A stretch of 64,000 nucleotides of DNA from Xenophilus sp. E41 (GCF_003671765.1 NZ_QPIB01000012.1:261332-325331); one strand, 5' to 3'; shown: positions 45,495-54,596, counted from the stretch's first letter. Made by a program: numbers and translations. Notes: generated by a model from the letters alone, not told the origin.

Positions 45495-46756
45495 GGTTCG
45501 TATCCTTGGAATAAATGGGAAGGCAGGTGCACGCGGGCCAGGCGTTCGGGGCCGAGTTGCCCGAGCCGCTCGACGCCCAGCAGGGCCATGTCGCGATGGA
45601 TCTCGTCCTTGAGCAGGCGGATGGCATGCGCCACCCCCGCCTCGCCGCCGATGGCCGCGGCATAGGCCATGGGGCGGCCCACGAAGACGTGGTCGGCGCC
45701 CAGCGCCAGGGCCTTGAGCACGTCGGTGCCGCGCCGCACGCCGCTGTCGAGCATGAGCGCCATGGCGCCCTTGACGCGCGCCGCCTCGGGCAGTGCCAGC
45801 AGCGGCGGCAGGGTGCCGTCGAGCTGCCGGCCGCCGTGGTTGGACAGGATCACGCCGTCGGCGCCCGCCTGCTCGGCGCGGCGCACGTCGTCGGCCGAGA
45901 TCAGGCCCTTGATCACCAGCTTGCCGCGCCACAGGCGCCGCACCAGCGCGAGGTGGTCCCAGCTCAAGTGGTCGCGCAGGCCGAACTGGCGCACCACGCT
46001 GCGCGAGATGATGGGCACGCCGCGGCCCGCGCCCGCGTTTTCGAAGTGCGGCATGCCGTGGCTGAGCAGCGTGCGCGCCAGCGTGCCGGCCAGCCAGCGC
46101 GGGCGTGCGAGGCCGTCCACCGCCAGGCGCAGCGAGGGGCGCAGCGGCGTCGAGAAGCCCACGCGCACGTTGTTCTCGCGATTGGCGAGCGTGGCCGTGT
46201 CCACCGTCACCACCAGGGTGCGAAAGCCGGCCTTCTCCACGCGGGCGACCAGGCCCTCGATGTGCGCCGGCTCGCCGGGGATGTAGGCCTGGAACCAGCC
46301 GCAGGTGGGGGCGGCCTCGGCCACCCGCTCCATCCGGGTCAGCGAGGCGCCGCTGAGCACGTGCGGAATGCCGGCCGCCTCGGCCGCGCGCGCCATGACG
46401 ACGTCGCCGTCGTAGGCGAACAGGGCGCACAGGCCCATTGGCGCGATGCCGAAGGGCGCCTGGTAGCTCTGCCCCATCAGCTGCACCACCTGCTGGCGGG
46501 CCGCCACGTTGACCAGCACCTGGGTGCGGAACATCCACTGCCGGAAGGCCGCGGTGTTGGCCTGCAGGGTCACGTTGTCCTCCACGCCACCCTGCAGGTA
46601 GCCGAAGATCGGGCGCGGCAGCGTGCGCTGCGCGGCCGGCTCCAGGTCGCGCAGCGAGAGGATCGGGCGCAGCCGCGGCGGCAGTTGGCGGCGGGCGTCG
46701 GGCGCGGGGCCGAGCTGTGGCTTGGCCAGCGAGGGCGTTGGGAAAGGCGTGCTCAT
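45491..46756 (-). CDS. FMN-dependent alpha-hydroxyacid oxidase/dehydrogenase
   Basis: 421-residue TIM-barrel flavoprotein of the LldD/mandelate dehydrogenase/glycolate oxidase family. It shows PFGIAPMGLCALFAYDGDV, the FMN-binding AYIPG and VTVDTATLANRENNVR segments, a Lys in LVIKGLISADD, and the catalytic SNHGGRQLDG (His and Arg). It would oxidise an L-2-hydroxyacid to the 2-oxoacid. It starts an operon with two Bug receptors and lies next to an IclR gene; a candidate operator lies 70 bases upstream. Confidence 0.9.
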   Translation of the reverse strand: MSTPFPTPSLAKPQLGPAPDARRQLPPRLRPILSLRDLEPAAQRTLPRPIFGYLQGGVEDNVTLQANTAAFRQWMFRTQVLVNVAARQQVVQLMGQSYQAPFGIAPMGLCALFAYDGDVVMARAAEAAGIPHVLSGASLTRMERVAEAAPTCGWFQAYIPGEPAHIEGLVARVEKAGFRTLVVTVDTATLANRENNVRVGFSTPLRPSLRLAVDGLARPRWLAGTLARTLLSHGMPHFENAGAGRGVPIISRSVVRQFGLRDHLSWDHLALVRRLWRGKLVIKGLISADDVRRAEQAGADGVILSNHGGRQLDGTLPPLLALPEAARVKGAMALMLDSGVRRGTDVLKALALGADHVFVGRPMAYAAAIGGEAGVAHAIRLLKDEIHRDMALLGVERLGQLGPERLARVHLPSHLFQGYEP

Positions 46757-46825
46757 GACGGGTGTGAATGGGGCCGCCTGTGCAGCCCGAACCCATTGGA
46801 CGTGCGTGCCCTGCCCGCGGGCAAC

Positions 46826-46845
46826 GCGTTACGCAGCGTGGAACG
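46826..46845 (-). promoter_or_regulatory. Candidate IclR 2 operator ahead of hydroxyacid oxidase
   Basis: GCGTTACGC, six bases, then GAACG. The same GCGTTACGC-N6-GAACG motif occurs at 47687-47706. Both lie 70-77 bases upstream of a minus-strand start. The internal CGTGGAACG is also found in the operator at 42378-42394. Confidence 0.5.
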
Positions 46846-47610
46846 TCAGGGGTGCCAGGTGGCGCGCAGCGCCGTGGCGGGCATGCCGCCGAGCGCGAGG
46901 CCCAGCTCCCGCGCCGCCGCCACCGTCGGCGGTGCGAGCCGTCGCAGGCGCACCGCCGTCAGGCGCGCGGCCGGCCCCGCGGTGCTGATGGCGCCCAGCA
47001 CCATGCCCTGGGCGCCGCGCACCGCCGCCGCCACGGCGGCGGCTTCGCTGTCGCGTTCGCCGCGCGCGTAGTGGAAGCCCTGGCGACGGATGCGTTCGTA
47101 CAGGTCGCCCGGCTCGCCCAGGGCGGCCAGGATGACGCGGCCCGGCGCACCGCGATCCAGCGGCAGCACCTCGCCGGAGCGCACATGGTCGGGCAGCGCC
47201 GCCGGGCCGTCGCAGCGCATCAGGCAGCTGCGCAGGTTGCCCTCGTGCACGTAGAAGGCGGCGCTCTCGCCCGTCTCGGCGCACAGCTTCTTCAGGATCG
47301 GCTCGATGGCCGAATCGACATCGAACTGCGCCTGGTAGCGCGAGCCCAGCCATCCCGCGGCGGGGCCGAGGCGCCAGGCGCCGTCCTCGCGCGGCACCAG
47401 GAAGCGCGACACCGCCAGGGTGCGCGCCAGCCGCAGCACGGTGGGCTTGTGCATGCCGGTGCGCCGCGCCAGTTCGGCCAGCGGCAGGAACACCTCGCGG
47501 CCGTCGAAGGCCGAGAGGATGGCGATCGCCCGCCCCACGGCCTGCACCTGTCCGGAGCGCACGCCGCGGGCGGCATCGTTCGCACGTGCGGTCTGCAGCA
47601 GCGCGCGCAT
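46846..47610 (-). CDS. IclR-family regulator 2
   Basis: 254 residues from ATG 47610; upstream in-frame ATG codons at 47709 and 47889 add a low-complexity lead and would pass through the operator, so they are less likely. Winged helix-turn-helix in residues 20-85 (FLPLAELARRTGMHKPTVLR), then an IclR effector domain with GWLGSRYQAQFDVDSAIEPI, a stretch nearly shared with IclR 1. Paralogue of the gene at 41603. It is transcribed toward the hydroxyacid oxidase operon and is likely to control it and itself. Confidence 0.9.
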   Translation of the reverse strand: MRALLQTARANDAARGVRSGQVQAVGRAIAILSAFDGREVFLPLAELARRTGMHKPTVLRLARTLAVSRFLVPREDGAWRLGPAAGWLGSRYQAQFDVDSAIEPILKKLCAETGESAAFYVHEGNLRSCLMRCDGPAALPDHVRSGEVLPLDRGAPGRVILAALGEPGDLYERIRRQGFHYARGERDSEAAAVAAAVRGAQGMVLGAISTAGPAARLTAVRLRRLAPPTVAAARELGLALGGMPATALRATWHP

Positions 47611-47686
47611 GTCCGCAGCCGGGCGGGGATCGGCAGACCGCAGCGAGCGCTTCGCCACCGCGCTCTGGGCAGGAAGGGCGCCGTGC

Positions 47687-47706
47687 GCGTTACGCGCTGC
47701 AGAACG
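47687..47706 (-). promoter_or_regulatory. Candidate IclR 2 operator ahead of its own gene
   Basis: Second copy of GCGTTACGC-N6-GAACG, 77 bases upstream of the IclR 2 start and about 100 bases from the divergent lactonase gene. Confidence 0.5.
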
Positions 47707-47806
47707 CATTGCAGTGGAAGCGGGAGGTCTCGATGATCCCTGCATTGTGCGGCGCGCCGCAAAGGCCTTGCGCCGCGACCTCCTCCTTCCGCTCCCTTGA
47801 TACCTC

Positions 47807-48970
47807 GTGCCGCTTCCAGCCACTCCATCGATCCTCGCGGCGGTCGGCTCCACGCTGCTGCGCCACGGCCTGCATGCCGACGGCCGCACCGAAGCGGCGG
47901 ATGCGCTCGACCTCGCGCTCGATGTGCAGTACGCCTGCTTCCACCCCGCCCGGCCGCTGCTCTATGTGCTGTGCAGCAACGGCGGCGTCGGGCGCCCTGG
48001 CGACCGCCATGCCCTCGTGGTGCTGCGCCTGGACGGCGCTCGCCTTGCTGTGGCCGGCGAATCGGTGCCGCTGCCGTTCCGCCCGATCCACGGATCGGTC
48101 GACCTGCGCGCGGGTCGGCTGCTGGTGGCCTACAACCGTCCGGCCGCACTCACGGTGCATGCGCTCGACGAGCGGGGTATGCCGCAGTCGATGGCCGGGC
48201 CTTTCGAGGATCCGGCGGTGGTGGGTCACTTCCCGCACCAGGTGCTGCCGATGCCGCAGGGCAACGGCGTGCTGCTGGTGTGCCGCGGCGACGACGCGAT
48301 GGCCCAGCAGCCCGAGAACCCGGGCTCGCTGCGCGTGCTGTGCGTCGGGGCGGACCGTGCAGCCTGCACGCAGATCGTGGCGCCTTCCGGCGGCTTCGGC
48401 TTCGGGCCACGCAATGCGGTGTTCGGGCCGGACGGAGGCTGGCTGCAGGTCGTGCTGGAGCGGCAGAACCGCCTCGTCACCTTCGGCCTGCAGGGCGGTG
48501 CGATCGAATCGACGCCGCGCTTCGAACTGGCCCTCCTGCGGCAGCCCGAAGGTGGGCATCAGCCGCAGCTCGCCGGCGCCATCGAGCTCGACCGCGCGGG
48601 CACGGTGGCCTACGTGGTGAACCGTTCACATGCGGCCGTGGTGCTGGGCGGCCGCAAGCTCGACGCCGGCGGCGAGAACAGTGTCGTGGTCGTTGCACTG
48701 GACGCGGTGACGGGCCGGCCGCAGCGCCTGCAGGTGGTGCCGCTGGCGGGCCTTCATGCGCGCTGCATCGGCCTGTCGCCGGACGGGCGATGGCTGGTCG
48801 CGGCCATCCGCGAATCCAGCGTGCGGGCCGAAGGCGAGGGCTTCGTCGAACAACCTGCCGGCCTGCAGTGCTTTCGTGTCCAGCCGGACGGCCGTCTGGT
48901 GTTCCACCATCACCAGGTGCTGGACGACCGGGCCGCAACGGTGTTCTGGGCCGGCTTCGCGCCGGCATAG
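47807..48970 (+). CDS. Beta-propeller lactonase-like protein (6-phosphogluconolactonase/YbhE type)
   Basis: 387 residues from GTG 47807. Seven propeller-blade repeats are suggested by recurring strands such as LLYVLCSNGGVG, GFGFGPRNAVFGPDG and RCIGLSPDGRWLVAA, the YbhE/Pgl hallmark. The family includes 6-phosphogluconolactonase and carboxymuconate cyclase. It is divergent from IclR 2 and its stop is 24 bases from that of fahA. Given the lactonases elsewhere in the island, a lactonase or cyclase role is likely; no residue proves it. Confidence 0.75.
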   Translation: MPLPATPSILAAVGSTLLRHGLHADGRTEAADALDLALDVQYACFHPARPLLYVLCSNGGVGRPGDRHALVVLRLDGARLAVAGESVPLPFRPIHGSVDLRAGRLLVAYNRPAALTVHALDERGMPQSMAGPFEDPAVVGHFPHQVLPMPQGNGVLLVCRGDDAMAQQPENPGSLRVLCVGADRAACTQIVAPSGGFGFGPRNAVFGPDGGWLQVVLERQNRLVTFGLQGGAIESTPRFELALLRQPEGGHQPQLAGAIELDRAGTVAYVVNRSHAAVVLGGRKLDAGGENSVVVVALDAVTGRPQRLQVVPLAGLHARCIGLSPDGRWLVAAIRESSVRAEGEGFVEQPAGLQCFRVQPDGRLVFHHHQVLDDRAATVFWAGFAPA

Positions 48971-48994
48971 CCGGCCGGCACGAAGCGCAGCGAA

Positions 48995-50263
48995 TCAGGC
49001 GACCACCGTGCCGCTCGCCTCGCCCAGCCCGATGCGCACCGCGCCCTCGCGCTCGCACCAGCCGCGCAGGATCAGCGTGTCGCCGTCCTGCAGGAAGGTG
49101 CGCTGCTCGCCGTTGGGCAGCGTGAAGGCTTGCTTGCCGCCCACGCTGAGTTCGGTGAACGAGCCGGCGGCGTCGAGCGTGGGCCCGGAGAGCGTGCCCG
49201 AGCCCAGCAGGTCGCCGGCCTGCAGGTTGCAGCCGTTGACGGTGTGGTGCGCCACGAGCTGGGCCGGCGTCCAGTAGGCCGCGTCCTTGAGCTTGCCGAG
49301 CGTGAGGCGTGCCGGGGCCTGGCCCTCGGTGCGCATCTTCGCGGTCTGGATCAGCACTTCCAGCGTCATGTCGATGTGGCCTTGCGCGCGGTTGTCGGCA
49401 CCGTCGAGATAAGGCAGCGGCTGCGGGTCGCCCTCGGGACGCGAGAAGGGCGCGCGGAAGGGCGCCAGCGCCTCCATCGTGACGATCCAGGGCGAGACGG
49501 TGGAGCCGAAGTTCTTCGACAGGAAGGGGCCCAGCGGCTGGTATTCCCAGGCCTGGATGTCGCGCGCCGACCAGTCGTTGAACAAGGCCACGCCGAACAG
49601 GTGCTGCTCCGCGGTGTCGATGCCCACCGGCGCACCCAGCGCATTGCCCTGGCCGATGAACCAGGCCAGCTCGAGCTCGTAGTCCAGGCGCTTGCAGGGG
49701 CCGAAGCTCGGCTCGGCCGCATCGGGCGCCTTGGTCTGGCCCTGCGGCCGCTTGACCGGCGTGCCGCTCACGATGATGGAGCTCGCGCGGCCGTGGTAGC
49801 CGATGGGCACCCACTTGTAGTTGGGCAGCAGCGGGTTGTCGGGGCGGAACTGGCGGCCGATGTTGGTCGCGTGGTGCACGCTGGTGTAGAAGTCGGTGTA
49901 GTCGCCGACCTTGCACGGCACGGCGAATTCGCATGCCGATTGCGCGACCAGCGCCTGGGCCCATGCGGACTCTCGTGCACTCCCGGCGGCCAGGCCGTCG
50001 GACAGCGTGCGGCGCAGTGCCTGGCGCTCGGCCACCGGCGCGGCCATCAGCGCGTTCATGTCGTCGTGGTCGACCAGGCCGGCGGCGCGCAGGTCCAGCA
50101 CTTGGTCGCCGATGGCGACGCCGATGCGCAAGGCCTCCTGGCTGCCGGCTGGGCGAAAGCGTCCGAAGGGCAGGTTCTGGATCGGGAAGTCGCAGCCCGC
50201 CACGTTGGCGGAGGCGACCCAGCTCGTGCGCTTCGGGTCGTGGGTGATGTCGAGGGCGGTCAT
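48995..50263 (-). CDS. fahA: Fumarylacetoacetase
   Basis: 422 residues, normal length for FAH. The N-terminal SH3-like domain is followed by the catalytic DYTDFYTSVHHATN (121-134; metal Asp and catalytic His) and GYHGRASSIIVSGTPV; the metal site continues in LELAWFIGQGN and LFNDWSARDIQAWEYQPLGP. It splits fumarylacetoacetate into fumarate and acetoacetate, the last step of homogentisate breakdown. Last gene of the hmg operon; a Bug gene lies 17 bases ahead of it. Confidence 0.95.
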   Translation of the reverse strand: MTALDITHDPKRTSWVASANVAGCDFPIQNLPFGRFRPAGSQEALRIGVAIGDQVLDLRAAGLVDHDDMNALMAAPVAERQALRRTLSDGLAAGSARESAWAQALVAQSACEFAVPCKVGDYTDFYTSVHHATNIGRQFRPDNPLLPNYKWVPIGYHGRASSIIVSGTPVKRPQGQTKAPDAAEPSFGPCKRLDYELELAWFIGQGNALGAPVGIDTAEQHLFGVALFNDWSARDIQAWEYQPLGPFLSKNFGSTVSPWIVTMEALAPFRAPFSRPEGDPQPLPYLDGADNRAQGHIDMTLEVLIQTAKMRTEGQAPARLTLGKLKDAAYWTPAQLVAHHTVNGCNLQAGDLLGSGTLSGPTLDAAGSFTELSVGGKQAFTLPNGEQRTFLQDGDTLILRGWCEREGAVRIGLGEASGTVVA

Positions 50264-50280
50264 GGGGGGTTTCCTTGCAG

Positions 50281-51252
50281 TCACTCGGCGGTCATGCCGG
50301 CCTGTCGCGCGACGTCGCCGAGGCGCTGGTATTCGGATTGGGTGAGCTTGGCGAGCTCTTCCGCGCTGCTGCCGCGGGGCGTGAAGCCGGCCTGCAGCAG
50401 CTTGTCCTTGATGCCGGGCTCGGCCAGGGCTTCGCTGAAGGCCTGGTTGAGCGTCTTCACGATCGCGGGCGGCAGGTTGGCGGGGCCATACACGCCGAAC
50501 CACGGCTCCAGCGCATAGCCCTTGAGGCCGGCCTCGGCGATGGTCGGCACCTCGGGCAGCGCAGGCGAGCGCGACGGCCCGGCCACGGCCAGCGCGCGCA
50601 GGCGGCCGGCCTGGATGTGCGGCAGCGACGCCGGGAGGTTGTCGAACATCACGCCCACGGTGCCGCCCAGCATGTCGGTGATGGCCGGGCCGCTGCCCTT
50701 GTAAGCCACGTGCGTGAGCTGCGTGCCGGTCATCTGCGCGAACATCACGCCGGCCAGGTTCATCGAGGTGCCGGCGCCGGCGGTGGCGTAGGGCAGCCCC
50801 GGCGTCTTCTTCGCCGCGGCGATGAGATCGGGCACGCTCCTGATGGGGGAGCTGGCCGGCACTTCGAGCACGATGGTGGACGTGCCGAGCAGGCCGATGG
50901 CGGTGAAGTCCTTGCGCGGATCGAAGGCCATCGACTTGTAGATGTGCGGGTTCAGCGCATTGGTCGAGATGGCACCGAAGCCGATGGTGTAGCCGTCGGC
51001 CGGGGCCTTGGCCACCGCGTCCATGCCGATGTTGCCGCCGGCGCCGCCGCGGTTCTCGATCACGACCGGCTGGCCCAGCTTCTCGCCCACGCGCTGGCCG
51101 ACGGTGCGGGCCACCAGGTCGGTGGTGCCACCGGCGGTGTAGGGCACGATGAAGCGGATGGGCTTGGTCGGGAAGTCGGCCGCGGAGGCCAGCAGCGGCG
51201 CAACGAGCGCCAGGGCGAGCGCCGCGCGGCGCGTGGGTGTGAAGGTCTTCAT
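50281..51252 (-). CDS. Bug-family periplasmic receptor 10, within homogentisate operon
   Basis: 323 residues; ATG 51252 overlaps the hmgA stop by four bases. Signal peptide [20 protein letters not shown] with ASAAD; mature start [24 protein letters not shown] in place of VPYKG. Being wedged between hmgA and fahA, and coupled to hmgA, it is probably the receptor for an aromatic acid feeding this pathway, such as a hydroxyphenylacetate. Confidence 0.92.
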   Translation of the reverse strand: MKTFTPTRRAALALALVAPLLASAADFPTKPIRFIVPYTAGGTTDLVARTVGQRVGEKLGQPVVIENRGGAGGNIGMDAVAKAPADGYTIGFGAISTNALNPHIYKSMAFDPRKDFTAIGLLGTSTIVLEVPASSPIRSVPDLIAAAKKTPGLPYATAGAGTSMNLAGVMFAQMTGTQLTHVAYKGSGPAITDMLGGTVGVMFDNLPASLPHIQAGRLRALAVAGPSRSPALPEVPTIAEAGLKGYALEPWFGVYGPANLPPAIVKTLNQAFSEALAEPGIKDKLLQAGFTPRGSSAEELAKLTQSEYQRLGDVARQAGMTAE

Positions 51253-52556
51253 GCCTTGAATTGATCCTTGAGGCCGGCCCAGCAGTCGGCGTAGTTCTGG
51301 TCCAGCGCGGGGCTCTGCAGCGCGAACGCAGTGGGGATGAAGCGGTAGCGGCTCTCGAACATGAAGGCCAGCGTGTTGTCGAGCTTCTGGGGCTTGAGGT
51401 CCATGCTCGACGCCTTCTCGAAGGCCTCTTCGTCGGGGCCGTGCGGCACCATCGCGTTGTGCAGGCTGGCGCCACCCGGCTTGAAGCCGCCGGGCTTGGC
51501 GTCGTATTCGCCGTAGACGAGGCCCATGAACTCGCTCATGAGGTTGCGGTGGTACCAGGGCGGACGGAAGGTGTCTTCCATCACCAGCCAGCGCGGCGGG
51601 AAGATGACGAAGTCGCAGTTCGCGGTGCCGGGCGTGTCGCTGGGCGAGGTGAGCACGGTGAAGATGGACGGGTCCGGATGGTCGAAGCTGATCGAGCCGA
51701 TGGTCATGAAGTTCTTCGTGTCGTACTTCACCGGCGTGAGGTTGCCGTGCCAGGCGACGACGTTGAAGGGCGTGTGCTTCATCGGCGCGGTCCAGAAGCG
51801 GCCGCCGAACTTCTTCACCACCTCGTAGGGCGCGCTCGCATCTTCGAAGGCGGCCACGGGGGCGAGAAAGTCGCGCGCGTTCGCCAGGCCGTTGGAGCCG
51901 ATCGGGCCCAGTTCGGGCAGGCGGAACTGCGCGCCGTAGTTCTCGCAGACGTAGCCGCGCGAGGGGCCGTCGGGTACGGCCACCTTGAACAGCACGCCGC
52001 GCGGCAGCACGGCGATCTCGCCGGGCGCGACCTCGAGCACGCCCAGCTCGGTCGTGATGACCAGGCGCCCCTGCTGCGGCACGACGAGCAGTTCGCCGTC
52101 GGCATTGACGAAGGCGCGCTTGTCCATCGACCGGGTCGCCAGGTACATCAGCGAGCCGATGCCGGTCTGCGCATCGGCATCGCCGTTGGCCGCCAGCGTG
52201 TGCATGCCGTCGACGAAGTCGGCCTCCACGCCGGGCGCGAAGGGGATCGCGCCCCAGCGCATGGGCTCGGGCGGCAGCGCGGTGCCGCGGTCGCCGCCGG
52301 TGGTCCAGTGCGCCTGCGCATAGGGCTGGTAGCGGCCCGACACCACCGAGGGCTGGCGACGGTACAGCCAACTGCGGCGGTTCTCGTGGCGCGGCGCGGT
52401 GAAGGCGGTGCCCGACACCAGCTCGGGGTAGAGATGGAAGGGCGCGCGCTGCGGGCTGTTGCGGCCCTGCGGCAGCGCGCCGGGCACGGCTTCGGTGGCG
52501 TGCTCGTTGCCGAAGCCGCTCTGGTAGCGCAGGCCGGCGGAGGTGGAGGCGTTCAT
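51249..52556 (-). CDS. hmgA: Homogentisate 1,2-dioxygenase
   Basis: 435 residues from ATG 52556. The opening [19 protein letters not shown] is the family signature. Iron ligands sit in [14 protein letters not shown] (His and Glu) and in the His of the C-terminal cupin part, matching the human enzyme motif. It opens the ring of homogentisate to maleylacetoacetate in the cytosol. The isomerase (maiA) is not in the window. It lies 67 bases after the DUF2783 gene, with a repeat in the gap. Confidence 0.95.
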   Translation of the reverse strand: MNASTSAGLRYQSGFGNEHATEAVPGALPQGRNSPQRAPFHLYPELVSGTAFTAPRHENRRSWLYRRQPSVVSGRYQPYAQAHWTTGGDRGTALPPEPMRWGAIPFAPGVEADFVDGMHTLAANGDADAQTGIGSLMYLATRSMDKRAFVNADGELLVVPQQGRLVITTELGVLEVAPGEIAVLPRGVLFKVAVPDGPSRGYVCENYGAQFRLPELGPIGSNGLANARDFLAPVAAFEDASAPYEVVKKFGGRFWTAPMKHTPFNVVAWHGNLTPVKYDTKNFMTIGSISFDHPDPSIFTVLTSPSDTPGTANCDFVIFPPRWLVMEDTFRPPWYHRNLMSEFMGLVYGEYDAKPGGFKPGGASLHNAMVPHGPDEEAFEKASSMDLKPQKLDNTLAFMFESRYRFIPTAFALQSPALDQNYADCWAGLKDQFKA

Positions 52557-52579
52557 GGTGTCCCTCGTGAAGCGATGGT

Positions 52580-52641
52580 TTGCTATGAATGTTGTAGCTG
52601 CTTGCGCCCGCCGGGCGGGCGCCTCAGGCACTTTTGGCCTG
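52580..52641. repeat. Comamonadaceae-type hairpin repeat overlapping the DUF2783 gene end
   Basis: The block begins TTTGCTATGAATGTTGTAGC, passes a perfect 9-base hairpin (GCGCCCGCC-G-GGCGGGCGC, 52604-52622) and ends with CCTCAGGCACTTTTGGCC. I recognise this layout (TAGCTGCTTGCGC...GCGC..AGGC..TTTTGGC) as a repeat that is frequent between genes in Comamonadaceae. It supplies the last codons (QAKSA) and stop of the minus-strand DUF2783 gene. Confidence 0.7.
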
Positions 52642-52839
52642 AAGATCGCCACTGGCGCGCGCGGCCGCGAGGGCTTCGCGCAGCACCGACAGCGCGCCGA
52701 TGTGGTTGGCCAGCAGCAGCACCAGGCGGGCGTTGAGCGCGTGGCTCTGCTCGTCGGTCAGGCCCTGATGGGCGTCGATCAGGGCCTCGTAGAAGTCATC
52801 GGGCGACTCGAGGTTGGGCGTGGTGACGAGGGCACTCAT
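52624..52839 (-). CDS. DUF2783 small protein, probable hydroxylase coupling protein (MhaB-like)
   Basis: 71 residues. Helical, acidic: [20 protein letters not shown] then [17 protein letters not shown]. Its ATG overlaps the stop of the flavin monooxygenase, so the two are made together. In Pseudomonas putida the two-component 3-hydroxyphenylacetate hydroxylase MhaAB consists of a flavoprotein and a small coupling protein and produces homogentisate; this pair upstream of hmgA fits that layout. The DUF2783-MhaB link is my inference. The last five codons and stop lie in a repeat. Confidence 0.7.
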   Translation of the reverse strand: MSALVTTPNLESPDDFYEALIDAHQGLTDEQSHALNARLVLLLANHIGALSVLREALAAARASGDLQAKSA

Positions 52840-54596
52840 GCGGCGACCTCCTGCACGGCGAATTCGCCCAGGGCGCGGCGACGCGCGGCGCGCACTGCGC
52901 CCGCGCTGGGGGCGCGCCATCGCGCGCACACGTGCTGGTCGGGCCGCAACAGGTAGGTGGTGCCGTCGCGAGCGCCGTAGCGCGCGGCGGCCAGGGCACC
53001 GCCTTCGCCGCCCGGCACGCGCACGATGTCGATCGGCTCGTCGGCTTGGGCCAAGGCCTGCACGCTGCTCTGCGCGGCCGGTCCGTCGCCGAAGACCAGC
53101 GCCATGAAGCGCGCGCCGCTGCAACGGCGCAGCAGCCAGCCCGGCTGGCCCGACGCATCGACGACCGGCGCGTCGGCCGCCGCGGCGCCCGGCGCCATGG
53201 CAGGGCCGAAGTCCGCATCGGCGTCGGGCGTGTTCAGTGCCGAGTCGCGCAGGACTGCCGGCACCGACAGCCGACCGCTGTTGACCAGCGTGCGCGCGAA
53301 GGCATGCTCGCGCGACAGTGCCAGCACCGCGTCGCGGAACACGCGGCTGACCGCACTCTTGGGCGTGATGAAGTCGGTCGCACGGGTGGAGTGGAGGATG
53401 TTCTCGTCGGCGGCGTACTCGCGTTCGCGGGCGTAGCTGTCGATGAGCGCCTCGGCCGCGTCGCCCTCGACCTCGCGATGCACGACGGCCGCCAGCTTCC
53501 ACGCGAGGTTGTCGGCGTCCTGCACGCCCGAGTTGGCGCCGCGCGCGCCGAAGGGCGACACGCCATGTGCAGAGTCGCCGGCGAAGAGCACGCGCCCGTG
53601 TCGGAAGCTCGCCATGCGCTGGCAGGCGAAGGTGTAGACGCTGGCCCATTCGATGCGAAAGCCCTGCCCGGCCTGGCCGATGCTGTCGAGCACGGCGCGC
53701 ACGCGCGGCGCGATGCGTTCGCTCTGGCGTTCGGCCTGCGGGTCGGCGTCCCAGCCGAGCTGGAAGTCCAGCCGCCACACGCCGCCTGCCTGGCGGTGCA
53801 TGAGCACGCTCTGGCCGGGGTGGAAGGGCGGGTCGAACCAGAACCTTCTCTCCGTCGGCAGCGCATCGTCCCCGCCGTCGAGCCGAATGTCGGCGATGAG
53901 GAAGCGGTCGCGGAACACGCGGCCGGTCGCCTCCTGCCCCAGCATCTGCCGCATCGGCGAGCGCGAGCCGTCGCAGGCGGCGACCCAGTCGGCGGCCAGC
54001 CGGTAATGGCCTTCGGGTGTCTCGACGGTGAGCATGGCACCGTCCGCGCCCTGTTCGATGCCGACCACCTTGTTGCACCACCGCACCTCGATGTTCGGCA
54101 GTTCGGCCACGCGCTCGTTGAGGTAGCCCTCGACGTAGTACTGCTGCAAATTGATGAAGGCCGGCCGTTCACTGGTTCGCCCCCGGCCGCCCTCGGCGGC
54201 CACCCCCCGAGGGGGTCCGTCGCCGCCTTGAGGCGGCTCGGCGCCGGCGACGGGGCCCGGCTCCGGCAGCAGGTCGAAGCGATACACCTGCTCGCTGCCG
54301 AAGTACACCTTGCCGATGTTCCACGACACTCCGGTGTCGACCATGCGCTGGCCGCAGCCGAGGCGGTCGAAGATCTCCAGCGTGCGCTTGGCGAAGCAGA
54401 TGGCGCGCGAGCCGGTGGAAAGCTGGCAATCGTTGTCCAGCAGCAGCACGGGCACCTCGCGCTGTGCGAGGTCGATGGCGAGCGCCAGCCCCACGGGGCC
54501 GGCACCGACCACGACGACGGGATGGCGCGCGGGCGTGGCCGCGTCCTGGTCGGGATGGCGGCGGTAGTCGAAGCGCAGGCTCTGGTAGTCGATCAC
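52836..54596 (-). CDS. FAD monooxygenase, probable 3-hydroxyphenylacetate 6-hydroxylase (MhaA-like), with repeat insertion
   Basis: 586 residues from GTG 54596 behind GGAGA. Group A flavin hydroxylase of the MhpA/PheA class: GAGPVG (31-36), CDGSRSPMRQMLG, LFAGDSAHGVSPFGARGANS and a C-terminal thioredoxin-like domain. Residues about 115-143 (AEPPQGGDGPPRGVAAEGGR and flanks) are encoded by a palindromic intergenic-type repeat, and separate two normally adjacent segments, FDLLPEPG and RPAFINLQQYYVEGYL. The frame is kept. Genes on both sides overlap or are close: the MBL-fold gene is 66 bases upstream, the DUF2783 gene overlaps. Substrate 3-hydroxyphenylacetate is inferred from context; other meta-hydroxylated aromatics are possible. 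Confidence 0.8.
   Translation of the reverse strand: MIDYQSLRFDYRRHPDQDAATPARHPVVVVGAGPVGLALAIDLAQREVPVLLLDNDCQLSTGSRAICFAKRTLEIFDRLGCGQRMVDTGVSWNIGKVYFGSEQVYRFDLLPEPGPVAGAEPPQGGDGPPRGVAAEGGRGRTSERPAFINLQQYYVEGYLNERVAELPNIEVRWCNKVVGIEQGADGAMLTVETPEGHYRLAADWVAACDGSRSPMRQMLGQEATGRVFRDRFLIADIRLDGGDDALPTERRFWFDPPFHPGQSVLMHRQAGGVWRLDFQLGWDADPQAERQSERIAPRVRAVLDSIGQAGQGFRIEWASVYTFACQRMASFRHGRVLFAGDSAHGVSPFGARGANSGVQDADNLAWKLAAVVHREVEGDAAEALIDSYAREREYAADENILHSTRATDFITPKSAVSRVFRDAVLALSREHAFARTLVNSGRLSVPAVLRDSALNTPDADADFGPAMAPGAAAADAPVVDASGQPGWLLRRCSGARFMALVFGDGPAAQSSVQALAQADEPIDIVRVPGGEGGALAAARYGARDGTTYLLRPDQHVCARWRAPSAGAVRAARRRALGEFAVQEVAA
54168..54250 (-). repeat. Palindromic repeat inside the monooxygenase coding sequence
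   Basis: On the minus strand it contains CCGCCTCAAGGCGG, then CCCCCTCGGGGGG and GCCGCCGAGGGCGGC, i.e. three nested palindromes. The piece CCTCAAGGCGGCGAC differs by one base from CCTCAAGGGGGCGAC in intergenic copy A. It is read in frame as a Gly/Pro/Arg-rich insert. Confidence 0.7.
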
